Shown: positions 1-7,332 of the stretch, piece by piece
Numbering within the stretch: the first letter of the stretch is position 1
Layout of the letters: each line of letters opens with the position of its first letter
Assembly: GCA_037384225.1 (NCBI GenBank)
Contig: JARROD010000003.1
Span: forward strand, 1-46,298
Length of the DNA: 46,298 bases
Origin: JARROD01 sp037384225
Lineage (GTDB): Bacteria > Pseudomonadota > Gammaproteobacteria > Pseudomonadales > Cellvibrionaceae
Reading direction: 5' to 3'
Notes under the pieces: generated by a model
Databases searched by the model: none
What the model was told of the DNA's origin: nothing
Seen by the model: the letters and a program-made list of their open reading frames with translations, nothing else
Position numbers and translations under genes: made by a program

Positions 1-307
1 ACGGATATCTCAGTCGCTTCAAGTTCCGTTGTGAGGATGAGCATTGTTTGCGCGCCATCGGTGGCGCCTCTTTCAACGTACCGCAGACCGGCGGGGTACA
101 ATGCGCCAAGGATTTGTCACCCAATACCTCACTGGGGACTCTACAACGACGCAGCTCCGACTCTTTAGCGTAGCATTAGGCTTGTGAAATTAGCACTAGC
201 ACTCCCGCAAAGTAGTTAAGCAATCACAAACCATCCAGTCATAGATTGATACAATACTCGTCATCTTTGAAATGTAAAGAATATAAAAGCATACTAGGAG
301 GGTGACA
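1..307. other. Left-edge region without a recognised gene
   Basis: No recognisable gene is seen here. Two forward frames are open from the window edge to stops near 168 and 173, so the 3' end of an unidentified gene is possible, but the translations match nothing I know. A short stem-loop (GCGCCA, loop TCGG, TGGCGC; 52-67) is followed by only a weak pyrimidine run. The AT-rich stretch from about 240 to 295 probably holds the promoter of the following plus-strand gene, but no convincing pair of -35 and -10 boxes with correct spacing could be fixed. A strong Shine-Dalgarno AGGAGG at 296-301 belongs to that gene. Confidence 0.4.
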
Positions 308-1742
308 ATGGCTTTACATATTCCGGGTAACATATGGAAAATCATCCGCTCCAGAAAATCCACTTCTGCGCAGCTTCATAAAAGACAACTTACACTGCTT
401 AATGAGTTGATCGCGGCGTCTCAAACTATCCCCCTTTATAGAGAGAAGTATGAACCCCTTGACGCGTATGCACTGCATCTCTCGACACTTGAGGAATTTT
501 TAAAATTCCCTACTTGCTCAAAGGACGACATTAAGCGAAATTTCCCGGACAGTATTGTGGCCGACGGTAAAGACTGGCGATCGATCTATCAAGTGGCTAC
601 CTCAGGCACATCCGACAGGGTAATGATTTTTCAAGACGAGTATCGCAGAGATTGGGATCGTGCCGCCGATTACAACCATCTGTTTTTCAGCCAACCTTTG
701 TTAGGAAATAAACGCCGAATTACAATTCCTGCCGACGCGTGCTATGAGCGTTGTGGCATAGATACTCACGGCCGTGAAGATAAACTCAGCGATAAGCTGA
801 AAGACTTGCGCAAAGCCGACCTAAAGGAGAAAAAAACTTGGGGTGGACGGAACAGCCGTCAAGGACGATATACTTGCAGGTTATCGGCGGGACATAGTAG
901 CGTGGAAACCAACAGAGATTACTGCGCTGCCTATGAACGTTTTTATTATTGCCAAATCAGTTCCCGAAGATTCAACACAACAATATGCGCAGTATGTGAG
1001 ACCGTCGGGCGGCTTGATTACGCCGTTTATGGCTAAAACGATTGAGCGGGCATTTAAAGCGAAAGTGCGGCAAAACTATGGGACCGCCGAACTGGGCACC
1101 ATTGCCTACGACTGTAAAGACAATACCAATCAACATCTTATCGCGGAGATTCAGTATGTTGAGTTTCTCCGCTACGGCAAACCTGTGGCACCGGGAGAAC
1201 TGGGTGAAATTTATGTTACAGACCTGCGCAATCGAGTCTCACCACTTATTCGCTACCGGGTAGGCGATGTGGGGCGTGCCGTGGGTAACCAGTGCTCTTG
1301 TGGCTACAATGGTTTACTGTTTCAGGTTGAAGGGCGATTGGATGAAATTATTGTAACTCCAGAGGGTAAAGCCTTCACGCCATCTGAAACGATTGATTTC
1401 TTCCTGGCGCGACCGGAATTCAGTTTTGTCAAACTTGTGCAACGTAGCGACAGGAAGTTTACTGTGGAATATGTGCCGTCTGCAGCCATTGCAGAGACGC
1501 TTGATGTACAGCTATTGGAAAAACGGCTGTCCCGGGAATTCAGTGAATTTCTGGAAACATCGGTAGAGGTTAGTTTGCGCAAAGTCCGCAGAATCCCCCC
1601 GGAAGGTTCAGGTAAGTACAAGCTGGTTATCAGCAAATCCTATGATCGTTTCCACCAACAAATCAGTGACGACAAAAACGGCGGCAATAGCGATAGCCAT
1701 TGCAAACCGCAGACATTGCCGTACAAATTGCATAGTGTTTAA
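308..1742 (+). pseudogene. Frameshifted phenylacetate-CoA ligase-like (PaaK/CapK family) adenylate-forming enzyme
   Basis: Two overlapping reading frames together make one protein of about 478 residues, close to the usual length of the PaaK/CapK family (COG1541), which activates carboxylic acids as acyl-adenylates. The first part (308 to about 836) carries the phosphate-binding loop in the form TSGTSDR. The second part (from about 837) carries YGTAELGTIAYDC, the RYRVGDVG motif and the C-terminal subdomain. The frames join near a run of seven A at 830-836; restoring the frame needs loss of one base there (or gain of two). ATG 308 follows AGGAGG by six bases and is preferred over the GTG at 302. 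Downstream of the shift the first frame runs on to 1036 as nonsense. The last codons lie inside a 15-bp tandem repeat. The substrate is unknown. It could be a true pseudogene or a sequencing error in the homopolymer; the direction needed is not the usual -1 slippage on A7. Confidence 0.7.
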
Positions 1743-1785
1743 TTGCATAGTGTTTAATTGCATAGTATTTAATTGCATAGTATTT
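1726..1785. repeat. Four tandem copies of a 15-bp unit
   Basis: The unit AATTGCATAGTGTTT occurs twice, then twice more with one change (GTATTT for GTGTTT), head to tail without spacers. The stop codon of the upstream adenylate-forming gene is created at the boundary of the first and second copies, so the repeat begins inside coding sequence and then runs on as intergenic DNA. Confidence 0.9.
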
Positions 1786-1820
1786 AGTCGCTGCTTGCGT
1801 TAATCGCGGTTGTGTGGATC

Positions 1821-1903
1821 ATATACCCAAAGCGCCAGCGCCCCCACATGGGGCCCGCCATGCAACCTCGTCGCCGCACACCTATACCTCAAACGCTTTG
1901 GGT
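1821..1903. repeat. Shortened copy of a palindromic (MITE-like) element
   Basis: The ends are ATATACCCAAAGCG at 1821-1834 and CGCTTTGGGT at 1894-1903, which are inverted copies of each other. The centre (ACATGGGG, then CGCCATGCA, then CGTCGCCG) matches the centre of the longer element at 3231-3397. It is therefore a deleted relative of that element. No transposase is present. Confidence 0.75.
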
Positions 1904-1925
1904 TTAGTTGGGTGGACAATAACTG

Positions 1926-1970
1926 CGCTAAATATAGTGGCGCTAAATACAGTGGCGCTAAATATAGTTG
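1926..1970. repeat. Three tandem copies of a second 15-bp unit
   Basis: The unit CGCTAAATATAGTGG occurs three times with single-base changes (TAC for TAT in copy 2, TTG for TGG in copy 3). It lies about 35 bp upstream of the desulfurase gene start, where it could affect its promoter. The sequence differs from the 15-bp repeat at 1726-1785 although the unit length is the same. Confidence 0.85.
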
Positions 1971-2005
1971 GGTGAAACACAGATAGTTTATTTTGGGGAC
2001 ATAGT

Positions 2006-3217
2006 ATGGAAGTCAACCTAGACAATTGTTCGAAATATTTTCCTCTTTTAAAGCGAGAGGTGCATGGAAAACCGATTATTTATCTGGACTCTGCAGCTAC
2101 CTCTATTCGGCCGCAATCGGTCATTGACGCGGTCGTGAAGTTTTATACTCAGTATTCGGCTGGCATCAGTCGGGCGGTCCACATCTTAAGTGAGGAAGCT
2201 ACCGAGGCCTTTGAAACATCACGTGACAGAATCGCACATTTTATCAATGCCGATAGTCGTGAAATTGCATTTATGCACAATGCCACCCAGGCCTTGAATG
2301 TTGTGGCTGCCAGTGAACTCAAGTCCGGTTTAGTGATGCATCCGTTATCAGAACATCACTCCAATTTATTGCCTTGGCGGCAAGGCGAGGTAATGGTACT
2401 ACCGGTAAGCACTGAAGGTCGAATGGATGTAGATGCATCAAAAGCGGCTATTGCAAAATATAAGCCGAAGATATTAGCACTCAGTACCATTAGCAACGCA
2501 TTAGGGGTACGTCATCCCGTCCATGAACTGACGCAAGCCGCACACTCCGTGGGGGCCAGAGTCATATTGGATGTTTCACAAAGTGTTGGCCACGAAGTCG
2601 TTGATATGCAGGATCTGGATTGCGATTATGCCTGTTTTAGCGGGCATAAGATGTTTGGTCCTAACGGCTTGGGCGTGCTTTATCGAAAAGAGGGTATTGC
2701 CAACGACCTGGAGCCGTTAATTTATGGTGGTTCCATGGTACATGCTGTCCACGAAGCGGATTTTGAGTTGCGGCCCTACCCATGGAATCTGGAAGCGGGC
2801 TCTCCCAATGTGGAGGCAGTTGTCGGTCTCGTCGCTGCTTGTGATTTTATTGAAGAGATTGGTTTGGAAGCGATTCATCAGCACTGCAATACTCTCACAC
2901 AGTATGCGCGAGAGAAGCTCTCTGCGACTCCCGGTGTGACCTTGCATGGTGCACAAGACAAGGACCAGTCAAGTATTATTTCCTTTTCGGTGGAAGGTAC
3001 GCCGGCAAATGGCGTTGCGAGAATTCTCAGCAATCGCTTTAATATCATGGTACGCTCCGGTTATCACTGTGCGCAACCGCTACATGAGGCATGTGGTATT
3101 CCTGAAACGGTTCGCGCTTCCGTTCATGTTTATAACACATTGCAGGATATCGAGCATCTCGTGGAAGCCGTTGGCATAGTCAGCAAAATGGGTAAGCAAT
3201 CGGCTGACGGCCCCTAG
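2006..3217 (+). CDS. SufS-like cysteine desulfurase (class V aminotransferase fold)
   Basis: This 403-residue protein has the length and signatures of group II (SufS/CsdA) cysteine desulfurases, which are PLP enzymes that take sulfur from cysteine as an enzyme persulfide and release alanine. Visible marks are the N-terminal YLDSAATS, the PLP lysine in FSGHKMFGPNG, and the active-site cysteine in RSGYHCAQPLH near residue 356. ATG 2006 is preceded by GGGGA at a good distance. It is transcribed toward the PKS operon and lies alone, without suf/isc scaffold genes. It might supply sulfur to a pathway in this locus, such as sulfate or thio groups, or be an unrelated resident. Two related palindromic elements flank it. 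Function as a desulfurase is well supported by motifs; a role in the cluster is not shown. Confidence 0.88.
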   Translation: MEVNLDNCSKYFPLLKREVHGKPIIYLDSAATSIRPQSVIDAVVKFYTQYSAGISRAVHILSEEATEAFETSRDRIAHFINADSREIAFMHNATQALNVVAASELKSGLVMHPLSEHHSNLLPWRQGEVMVLPVSTEGRMDVDASKAAIAKYKPKILALSTISNALGVRHPVHELTQAAHSVGARVILDVSQSVGHEVVDMQDLDCDYACFSGHKMFGPNGLGVLYRKEGIANDLEPLIYGGSMVHAVHEADFELRPYPWNLEAGSPNVEAVVGLVAACDFIEEIGLEAIHQHCNTLTQYAREKLSATPGVTLHGAQDKDQSSIISFSVEGTPANGVARILSNRFNIMVRSGYHCAQPLHEACGIPETVRASVHVYNTLQDIEHLVEAVGIVSKMGKQSADGP

Positions 3218-3230
3218 CCCTGCACTTGAA

Positions 3231-3397
3231 ATATACCCAAAGCGTTTGAGATTTAGGTGCACAGAGCACGCCCCTTTTTGTCCCTGCCTGCGTTGCTCCT
3301 CCTCACATGGGGCCTGCCATGCAGCGTCGTCGCGCCTTGCCAGGAACAAAAATTGACGCACTCTGCACACCTAAATCTCAAATGCTTTGGGTATACC
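3231..3397. repeat. Long palindromic (MITE-like) element between convergent genes
   Basis: The outer arms of about 37 bp (3233-3270 and 3356-3394, beginning ATACCCAAAGCG) are inverted repeats of each other with a few mismatches. The next inner stretches, around TTTTTGTCCC and GGAACAAAAA, also pair imperfectly. The whole element of about 165 bp could fold into one long hairpin. It sits exactly between the desulfurase gene and the convergent HAD gene and could act as a two-way terminator. A shortened relative lies at 1821-1903. No coding capacity is supported. Confidence 0.8.
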
Positions 3398-3413
3398 CAA
3401 AACAAAATACTGT

Positions 3414-5108
3414 TTATTTATTACTGCAAGCCAGAACCAACGCCCAGAATTCCGAGAAATCATTGACCACTACATCCGGCTTATGGGGATAACGCCGGTT
3501 GCCCGGAAATATTTTTTGCAGCCATGACAGATCCCATTGGGCACCATTGAAAAACACGCTGGTAACACCTGCTGTTTTGGCGGCGATGGTATCCGTGGTA
3601 CTGTCGCCTACGTACCAAACGTCGGCACCGACTTCGAAGTTGAGATTCTCCATGGCTTTATAGAGTTGATCCGGGTGGGGTTTGCGCTGTGGGGTATCAT
3701 CGCCACAAATCTCAGTATCGAACAATTGCAACCAGCCGCCACCTTCCGCCGCCGCCAGTTCATGCTCGAAAAACTCGCGGTCGCGATTAGTGATTACACC
3801 CAGGCTCATTCCCAATTCCCGCAGGCCAAGCAGAACGTTGCGAACCTGCGGCTCAAACGGCAGCACAGTACCATAGTGCTTTCGGTAGTGGTGGTTAAAC
3901 GCCCGGTGCGCAATTCGTTTGGCCGCTTCATCATCGCCGAACAGTACTTCAAAAATATCGGTGCGGGATATCTTGCGGTCGACCTTGACTTTGGGGTGAA
4001 GGCGGCGGTAGTTGCGCACATATTTTACCAGCCTGGCGTCCTCGGGCGATTTACTTTTTTCCGGGGGAATCAAGCGCTGGATCAAACCCAGAGTCTCGAT
4101 TTCGGGCAGCATATCGTCCACCGCGTGATACATTGCATCCAGGGTGTCCACCAGGGTAGCGTGCCAGTCAAACAGGATCAGTTTGGGTGCGGTCAGGCTC
4201 GCCAGGGACGGATGCCAGTCCGGTTCGATACGCCGTGGCGGGGGCTTTCTGGGGGGGAAGGCGGGAGGGCGAACTGACTCGATATTGACGGGGAAACGGC
4301 TTATGCCACGGGTTTCCATACCCTGTAACAGGTCGAATAGCTGGTCAAAGCACTCCACCACCGCCAGGGGCGCTTCGGGATTGTGTTCGCGATCGGCAAT
4401 AATGCGGTCTATCCAGCGCTCCTCCCAATGGGCACCGTTGAAAAACACAGGGCTTACGCCGGCATTGTAGGCGGTCAGCATATCCGTGTGGCTGTCCCCT
4501 ACGTACCACACAAACGGCGTTGCGGGTATCTGCAAAGATCGCAGTGCTTGATAAATGACATCGGGATCCGGTTTGTAGTGAGTCACATCGTCGGCGCATA
4601 CGGTGACATCCAGCAGACCAGACCAACGGCCTGCGTCCACCCGCTGCAATTCGCAGTCGAGAAATTCGCGGCTGCGGTTGGTGGCCACGCCCAGCTTGAT
4701 ACCCAGTTGATGCAGGGCCAGTAGATAATCGTAGATACCGTCCTGAAACGGCTTAACGTCACCGTAATGGCTTCTATAACATTGGTTATAGGCCCGGTGT
4801 GCAATGCGCCTGGCCTCGGTGTCGGTGGCAAAGATGGCGTTGAAAATCTCCGTCCGCGACACCCGTCTTTCCGCCAGTATTCTTGGGTGCAGGCGCCTGA
4901 AAATACGGATATAACGCACCAGTTTGGCGTCGTTCGCTGTCTTGCAGTGAGTTTCGGGTACCAGGCGTCGCACCAAGTCCAGCTCTTCCAACTGGGGCAG
5001 CATTTCCTCCATCGTCTGGTACATAGCATCCAGGGTATCGACCAGGGTTCCGTGCCAGTCAAACAGAATAACCTTCGGCGGCGGCAGCTCAGCACTGTGA
5101 TTCGTCAT
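3414..5108 (-). CDS. Fused tandem HAD-superfamily hydrolase-like protein
   Basis: This protein holds two complete HAD domains in a row (about residues 10-250 and 305-560 counted from ATG 5108), joined by a proline-rich linker. Each has motif I (DWHGTLVD in the first, DWHATLVD in the second), a motif II threonine (ATNR, ITNR), the motif III lysine (KPDPD, KPHPD) and motif IV GDSxTD. The general-acid Asp two residues after the nucleophile is histidine in both, so ordinary phosphatase chemistry is doubtful. The two halves clearly arose by duplication. An upstream in-frame ATG at 5261 would add 51 residues unlike any HAD sequence and start 12 bp after the previous gene; neither start has a strong Shine-Dalgarno. 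It is the last gene of the minus-strand run and its substrate is unknown. A role on a phosphorylated or acyl precursor of the polyketide is only a guess. Confidence 0.82.
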   Translation of the reverse strand: MTNHSAELPPPKVILFDWHGTLVDTLDAMYQTMEEMLPQLEELDLVRRLVPETHCKTANDAKLVRYIRIFRRLHPRILAERRVSRTEIFNAIFATDTEARRIAHRAYNQCYRSHYGDVKPFQDGIYDYLLALHQLGIKLGVATNRSREFLDCELQRVDAGRWSGLLDVTVCADDVTHYKPDPDVIYQALRSLQIPATPFVWYVGDSHTDMLTAYNAGVSPVFFNGAHWEERWIDRIIADREHNPEAPLAVVECFDQLFDLLQGMETRGISRFPVNIESVRPPAFPPRKPPPRRIEPDWHPSLASLTAPKLILFDWHATLVDTLDAMYHAVDDMLPEIETLGLIQRLIPPEKSKSPEDARLVKYVRNYRRLHPKVKVDRKISRTDIFEVLFGDDEAAKRIAHRAFNHHYRKHYGTVLPFEPQVRNVLLGLRELGMSLGVITNRDREFFEHELAAAEGGGWLQLFDTEICGDDTPQRKPHPDQLYKAMENLNFEVGADVWYVGDSTTDTIAAKTAGVTSVFFNGAQWDLSWLQKIFPGNRRYPHKPDVVVNDFSEFWALVLACSNK

Positions 5109-5273
5109 ATTCGAGAGCCCAATGTTGCAATCCAATGTCTTTAACAAGACTACGCTGGAAACCGAATTCTGCCAAATAAAACCGTTAGGGACGTGCACGA
5201 AATAACTTCCGGTTTTCGGTTTCGAGGCGCCCGTCTGGTGTCGTTGCGAAAACGCCGGCATAGTGGGCCTACG

Positions 5274-6569
5274 TCAAGTTTTCGCAACGGCGCCAGGCGG
5301 GATACTTACTGTTAAACGATCACGATCGTCAAACTGCCCAAAAAATCCATTTGAATTTCCACCCATCCAGTCTCCCGCTATGGTGAATTCATAGCGCCCC
5401 CGGAACTGATAATGCAACTCGGTAGTAAGCAAGTAGTCGTTTTTCTTCAAAGCGGACATGCCGAATACACGTAATTTTAGCTGGCGTTGCAACCAGTACT
5501 TTTCCAGCACTGCGCTTGCATAACTACCACTGGGTGTTGCCAGATTGGCGGCTTCCCCTTCGTTTTCGAACTGAAAAACCTGCCAGCCGGCCAACATGTT
5601 TTGCGGTGTCCAATCCATGCCGAACGCAACATGGGTTTCGGATTGCTTGCGCTGTTCCGGTAAACCGGCGTTGTCGGTAAATGAGCGATAGCCATCCTGT
5701 GTATGCAGCGCTTCAAATCGCCAAACCACTGAGCCGTAAGGAACGTCCCCGCTTACACCTATTAGCGTTTGACGAACTGACGTTGGACTCACTGACAGCG
5801 TTGTCGGCCCGGTCACTTCCGTAAAATAGACGGGTTGGTTTGACCAACCATGATACACGAGAGACGACAATTCCCAAGGCCCGGCCCGACCGGTCCACTT
5901 AACCCCGGCCTCCCAGTTTTTCGGATAGTTCTCCGGTTGATTGGGCGTATTTATACGAAGCTCAACTCCGGCCGGTAAACGGGTAGCAGCGAGATCAAAT
6001 CGCCCACCAGGATCGGGCAGCCGGTTGGTCTCCATGTCCGGCACTACAACCAGCTGCAACGATTGACTGTTCCAGTAGTAGGTCGCGGAACCCGCCCAGA
6101 CTGGAATGCGAGAGCGCGCCTCGTCATCCAGCACAAATTCGCGAACGTCCCGCGGATTTACCACGTCCAGCAATGGAAAAGCATCCATTTTCCCCCAGAC
6201 AAAATCCTGCTTTCCCAGGGAAATACTCCAGTCAGGGGTCTCTCGGCTCACAACCAGTTGGCGAATAGAAAAATCCCGAAACGGGTCGCGTTCCAATTCA
6301 TCTTCGTAGCGAAGCCTGGCGCGGGTTTCCAGGCTCCATCCCAATCCCCGGGTAGTCTCCCAGCCGAGTTCGAGCAAGTTGTCATTGAGTACACGATGAC
6401 TCTCATTCGGCCCCGCCAGCCCTGCGCCGCTACGAAACACAGCTTTGCCGCTCCATTCGCCGGCTGTACACAATTCGGCGGTCAAAGCCAGTATAGCGAT
6501 CAGTAAAAGCCTAGGGTCCCGCGTGCCAAAAGCGCGTACTTCATTGCCGCAGAAAGCGCTTGGATACAT
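5274..6569 (-). CDS. Outer-membrane beta-barrel protein (DUF1302/alginate-porin-like)
   Basis: The 431-residue product starts with a basic stretch and a hydrophobic core (LLLIAILALTAELCTAG) that reads as a signal peptide, followed by many alternating amphipathic strands rich in aromatic residues. The segment with WGKMDAFPLLDVVNPRDVREF resembles DUF1302-type outer-membrane proteins, which often travel with LolA-like and transporter genes. ATG 6569 has a GGAAG Shine-Dalgarno six bases upstream and is preferred over ATG 6602; the gene then overlaps the end of the upstream LolA-like gene by 29 bp, which suggests coupled translation. In this operon it would be the outer-membrane end of an export or lipid-delivery path. 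The family assignment is from general likeness, not from a single diagnostic motif. Confidence 0.72.
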   Translation of the reverse strand: MYPSAFCGNEVRAFGTRDPRLLLIAILALTAELCTAGEWSGKAVFRSGAGLAGPNESHRVLNDNLLELGWETTRGLGWSLETRARLRYEDELERDPFRDFSIRQLVVSRETPDWSISLGKQDFVWGKMDAFPLLDVVNPRDVREFVLDDEARSRIPVWAGSATYYWNSQSLQLVVVPDMETNRLPDPGGRFDLAATRLPAGVELRINTPNQPENYPKNWEAGVKWTGRAGPWELSSLVYHGWSNQPVYFTEVTGPTTLSVSPTSVRQTLIGVSGDVPYGSVVWRFEALHTQDGYRSFTDNAGLPEQRKQSETHVAFGMDWTPQNMLAGWQVFQFENEGEAANLATPSGSYASAVLEKYWLQRQLKLRVFGMSALKKNDYLLTTELHYQFRGRYEFTIAGDWMGGNSNGFFGQFDDRDRLTVSIPPGAVAKT

Positions 6570-7332
6570 AAAATTCTTCCACTGGTTCGTTAATTTTGTC
6601 ACCGGTAATCTTTAAAACTGCACTGCGCCCATTGCGTTTGTTAAACATCGCTTGTTGTTCAGGACGCCAATAACCGGAAACCTGATGGATGCCAGTGGCC
6701 GTCTCCACTTTGGCGATCTCGCCGTTTTTTCCATAGAGTTCAAGACGTACAGGATAGAGGCTTTTCTTTTCTATCCAGTAAATTTGTTTTGTATAACCAC
6801 TCGCTTGCTTTTCGGTTTTCGTTGCCGCTGTTGCGATAACTTTGTGGCATTCACCGGAAACGGCATCGCAGGAGCCGGAGCCTGCAAGCTGAAAATCGTA
6901 CTCGGAAATCTGGTAGTCCTCGAAATCTTCATAGGTGTATTCTGTTCCCATGTACTGGTTGCTTTTTTCCTGCCCGGCGATGCGCCGGATTCGACGGGAG
7001 GATGGTAAATACAGCCAGATATCGTTTTGTCCTATATTATCATCAACGATCAGTAGACCAGTTCCTTCATACACCGGCGGACTTTCGAATTTTTGCAGGG
7101 TACGCTCTTCGGTCTCGTTGCGATTGGAGTAAGTCACAAATTTTCTGGTTTGCTCGACCTTACCATCGGCCGAAATGATATCCATCGTATAGTGAATAAT
7201 TTCCGTTTTACTTTTAAGCTGTTGGTCCGAATGCTGCATCAGCGTTTTGGCATCTTCGACCGGCATTTTCTCAGCCGTATAACCGTGGGCGACGACGGTT
7301 AATAAAATCACAAATAATAGCGGTTGTTTCAT
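6541..7332 (-). CDS. LolA-like periplasmic outer-membrane lipoprotein-sorting protein
   Basis: This is a secreted protein of 263 residues with a clear signal peptide (MKQPLLFVILLTVVAHGYTA). The body resembles the LolA-like family PF17131, with the typical stretch VYEGTGLLIVDD, then NDIWLYLPSSRRIRRI, then YEDFEDYQISEYDF. Relatives bind hydrophobic cargo in the periplasm. ATG 7332 overlaps the stop of the permease gene as ATGA and has GGAGG just upstream; a longer open frame to 7482 lies wholly inside the permease gene and is rejected. With the ATPase, permease and barrel it forms a complete path from inner to outer membrane. The cargo may be the polyketide or a lipid, and nothing in the sequence decides which. 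Confidence 0.82.
   Translation of the reverse strand: MKQPLLFVILLTVVAHGYTAEKMPVEDAKTLMQHSDQQLKSKTEIIHYTMDIISADGKVEQTRKFVTYSNRNETEERTLQKFESPPVYEGTGLLIVDDNIGQNDIWLYLPSSRRIRRIAGQEKSNQYMGTEYTYEDFEDYQISEYDFQLAGSGSCDAVSGECHKVIATAATKTEKQASGYTKQIYWIEKKSLYPVRLELYGKNGEIAKVETATGIHQVSGYWRPEQQAMFNKRNGRSAVLKITGDKINEPVEEFYVSKRFLRQ

Noticed and set aside
1..173. Partial gene entering from the left edge
   Set aside because: Two frames are open for the same short distance and neither translation is recognisable, so no gene is claimed.
830..843. Programmed -1 slippage joining the two halves of the adenylate-forming gene
   Set aside because: The frame change needed is +1 (or -2), not the -1 change typical of slippery A runs in translation.
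3231..3397. Palindrome as a CRISPR unit or structured RNA gene
   Set aside because: There is no repeated spacer pattern and no known RNA motif; a near-symmetric palindrome with a related shorter copy fits a MITE-like element better.
3537..4277. Long plus-strand open frame of 246 codons
   Set aside because: It lies entirely opposite the second HAD domain, whose motifs are all in the minus-strand frame; the plus-strand translation has no family likeness.
4583..5095. Second minus-strand frame of 170 codons inside the HAD gene
   Set aside because: It is an alternate frame over the first HAD domain; the HAD motifs are in the other frame and are unbroken.
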